From: Planctomycetota bacterium
GTDB lineage: Bacteria > Planctomycetota > Phycisphaerae > UBA1845
Assembly: GCA_022566435.1 (NCBI GenBank)
Contig: JADFIX010000291.1
Span: 1 to 6,003 of the forward strand
Direction of reading: 5' to 3'
Length of the DNA: 6,003 nt
Shown: positions 5,875 to 6,003 of the stretch, piece after piece
Layout of the letters: each line of letters begins with the position of its first letter
Position numbering within the stretch: the first letter of the stretch is position 1
Notes under the pieces: model-generated
Told to the model about the DNA's origin: nothing
What the model saw: the letters and a program-made list of their open reading frames with translations, nothing else
Database searches by the model: none
Made by a program: the position numbers and the translations under genes

Positions 5875-6003
5875 GGAGAGCCCGACCGTAGCGACCTAGC
5901 CCTGGCTCCCACACCCCTCGACGTCGGAGACCTCCCACTACGTGTACGAGCTCCAGGCGGACCGTTGGCGGCGACGTCCCCTTTTGGTGGGTTGTTATCA
6001 GGC
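5875..6003 (-). other. Leader region upstream of the RHS gene
   Basis: In the RHS frame a TAG (5896-5898) closes the reading 21 nt upstream of the GTG start, so the protein cannot extend much further. I see no confident -35/-10 pair, Shine-Dalgarno or operator in these 129 bp, and no gene is supported. Confidence 0.45.

Overview
This is a moderately GC-rich bacterial window that looks like accessory, rearranged chromosome. Nothing in it fixes the taxon. The two-component set (HDOD, receiver-HD, receiver), the kinase-type TPR protein and the RHS protein carrying GWNLIS-type domains are a mix I associate with environmental Deltaproteobacteria, Planctomycetes or Acidobacteria. That is inference from gene style only.

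Layout. (1) Positions 1-290, minus strand: the C-terminal half of a TetR-type repressor without its DNA-binding half, running off the left edge. (2) Positions 255-2461, plus strand: a compact signalling operon. It holds the 3' half of an HDOD gene (5' end missing), a receiver protein with a degenerate HD-GYP-like domain (680-1849, overlapping its neighbour by ATGA), and a second receiver protein with a helical tail (1868-2461). The TetR and HDOD fragments meet head to head inside about 25 bp that read plausibly as both families. (3) Positions 2462-2684: no convincing gene. (4) Positions 2685 to about 2915: the end of an IS21-family element, with terminal repeats and the last ~30 codons of istB on the minus strand. 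(5) Positions 2922-3740, plus strand: a TPR protein resembling the C-terminal part of a TPR Ser/Thr kinase and starting at the IS breakpoint. (6) Positions 3946-5874, minus strand: a 642-residue predicted lipoprotein with two GWNLIS/RGYWI-type repeats, a minimal RHS core ending in a DPTG motif, and a ~218-residue variable C-terminal domain. (7) Positions 5875-6003: the RHS leader, with no clear promoter.

How the parts relate. The HDOD, receiver-HD and receiver genes probably work as one phosphorelay output module. The HD-like protein keeps every phosphoacceptor residue but lacks the HD metal pair, so a scaffold role is likelier than c-di-GMP hydrolysis. The RHS lipoprotein is the most unusual intact gene: it has an exported anchor and a polymorphic-toxin-style tip but lacks the long YD-repeat barrel, and no cognate immunity gene is visible. 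Two gene-truncating junctions in 3 kb point to real rearrangement or to assembly joins. Read evidence is needed before biological meaning is given to either junction.
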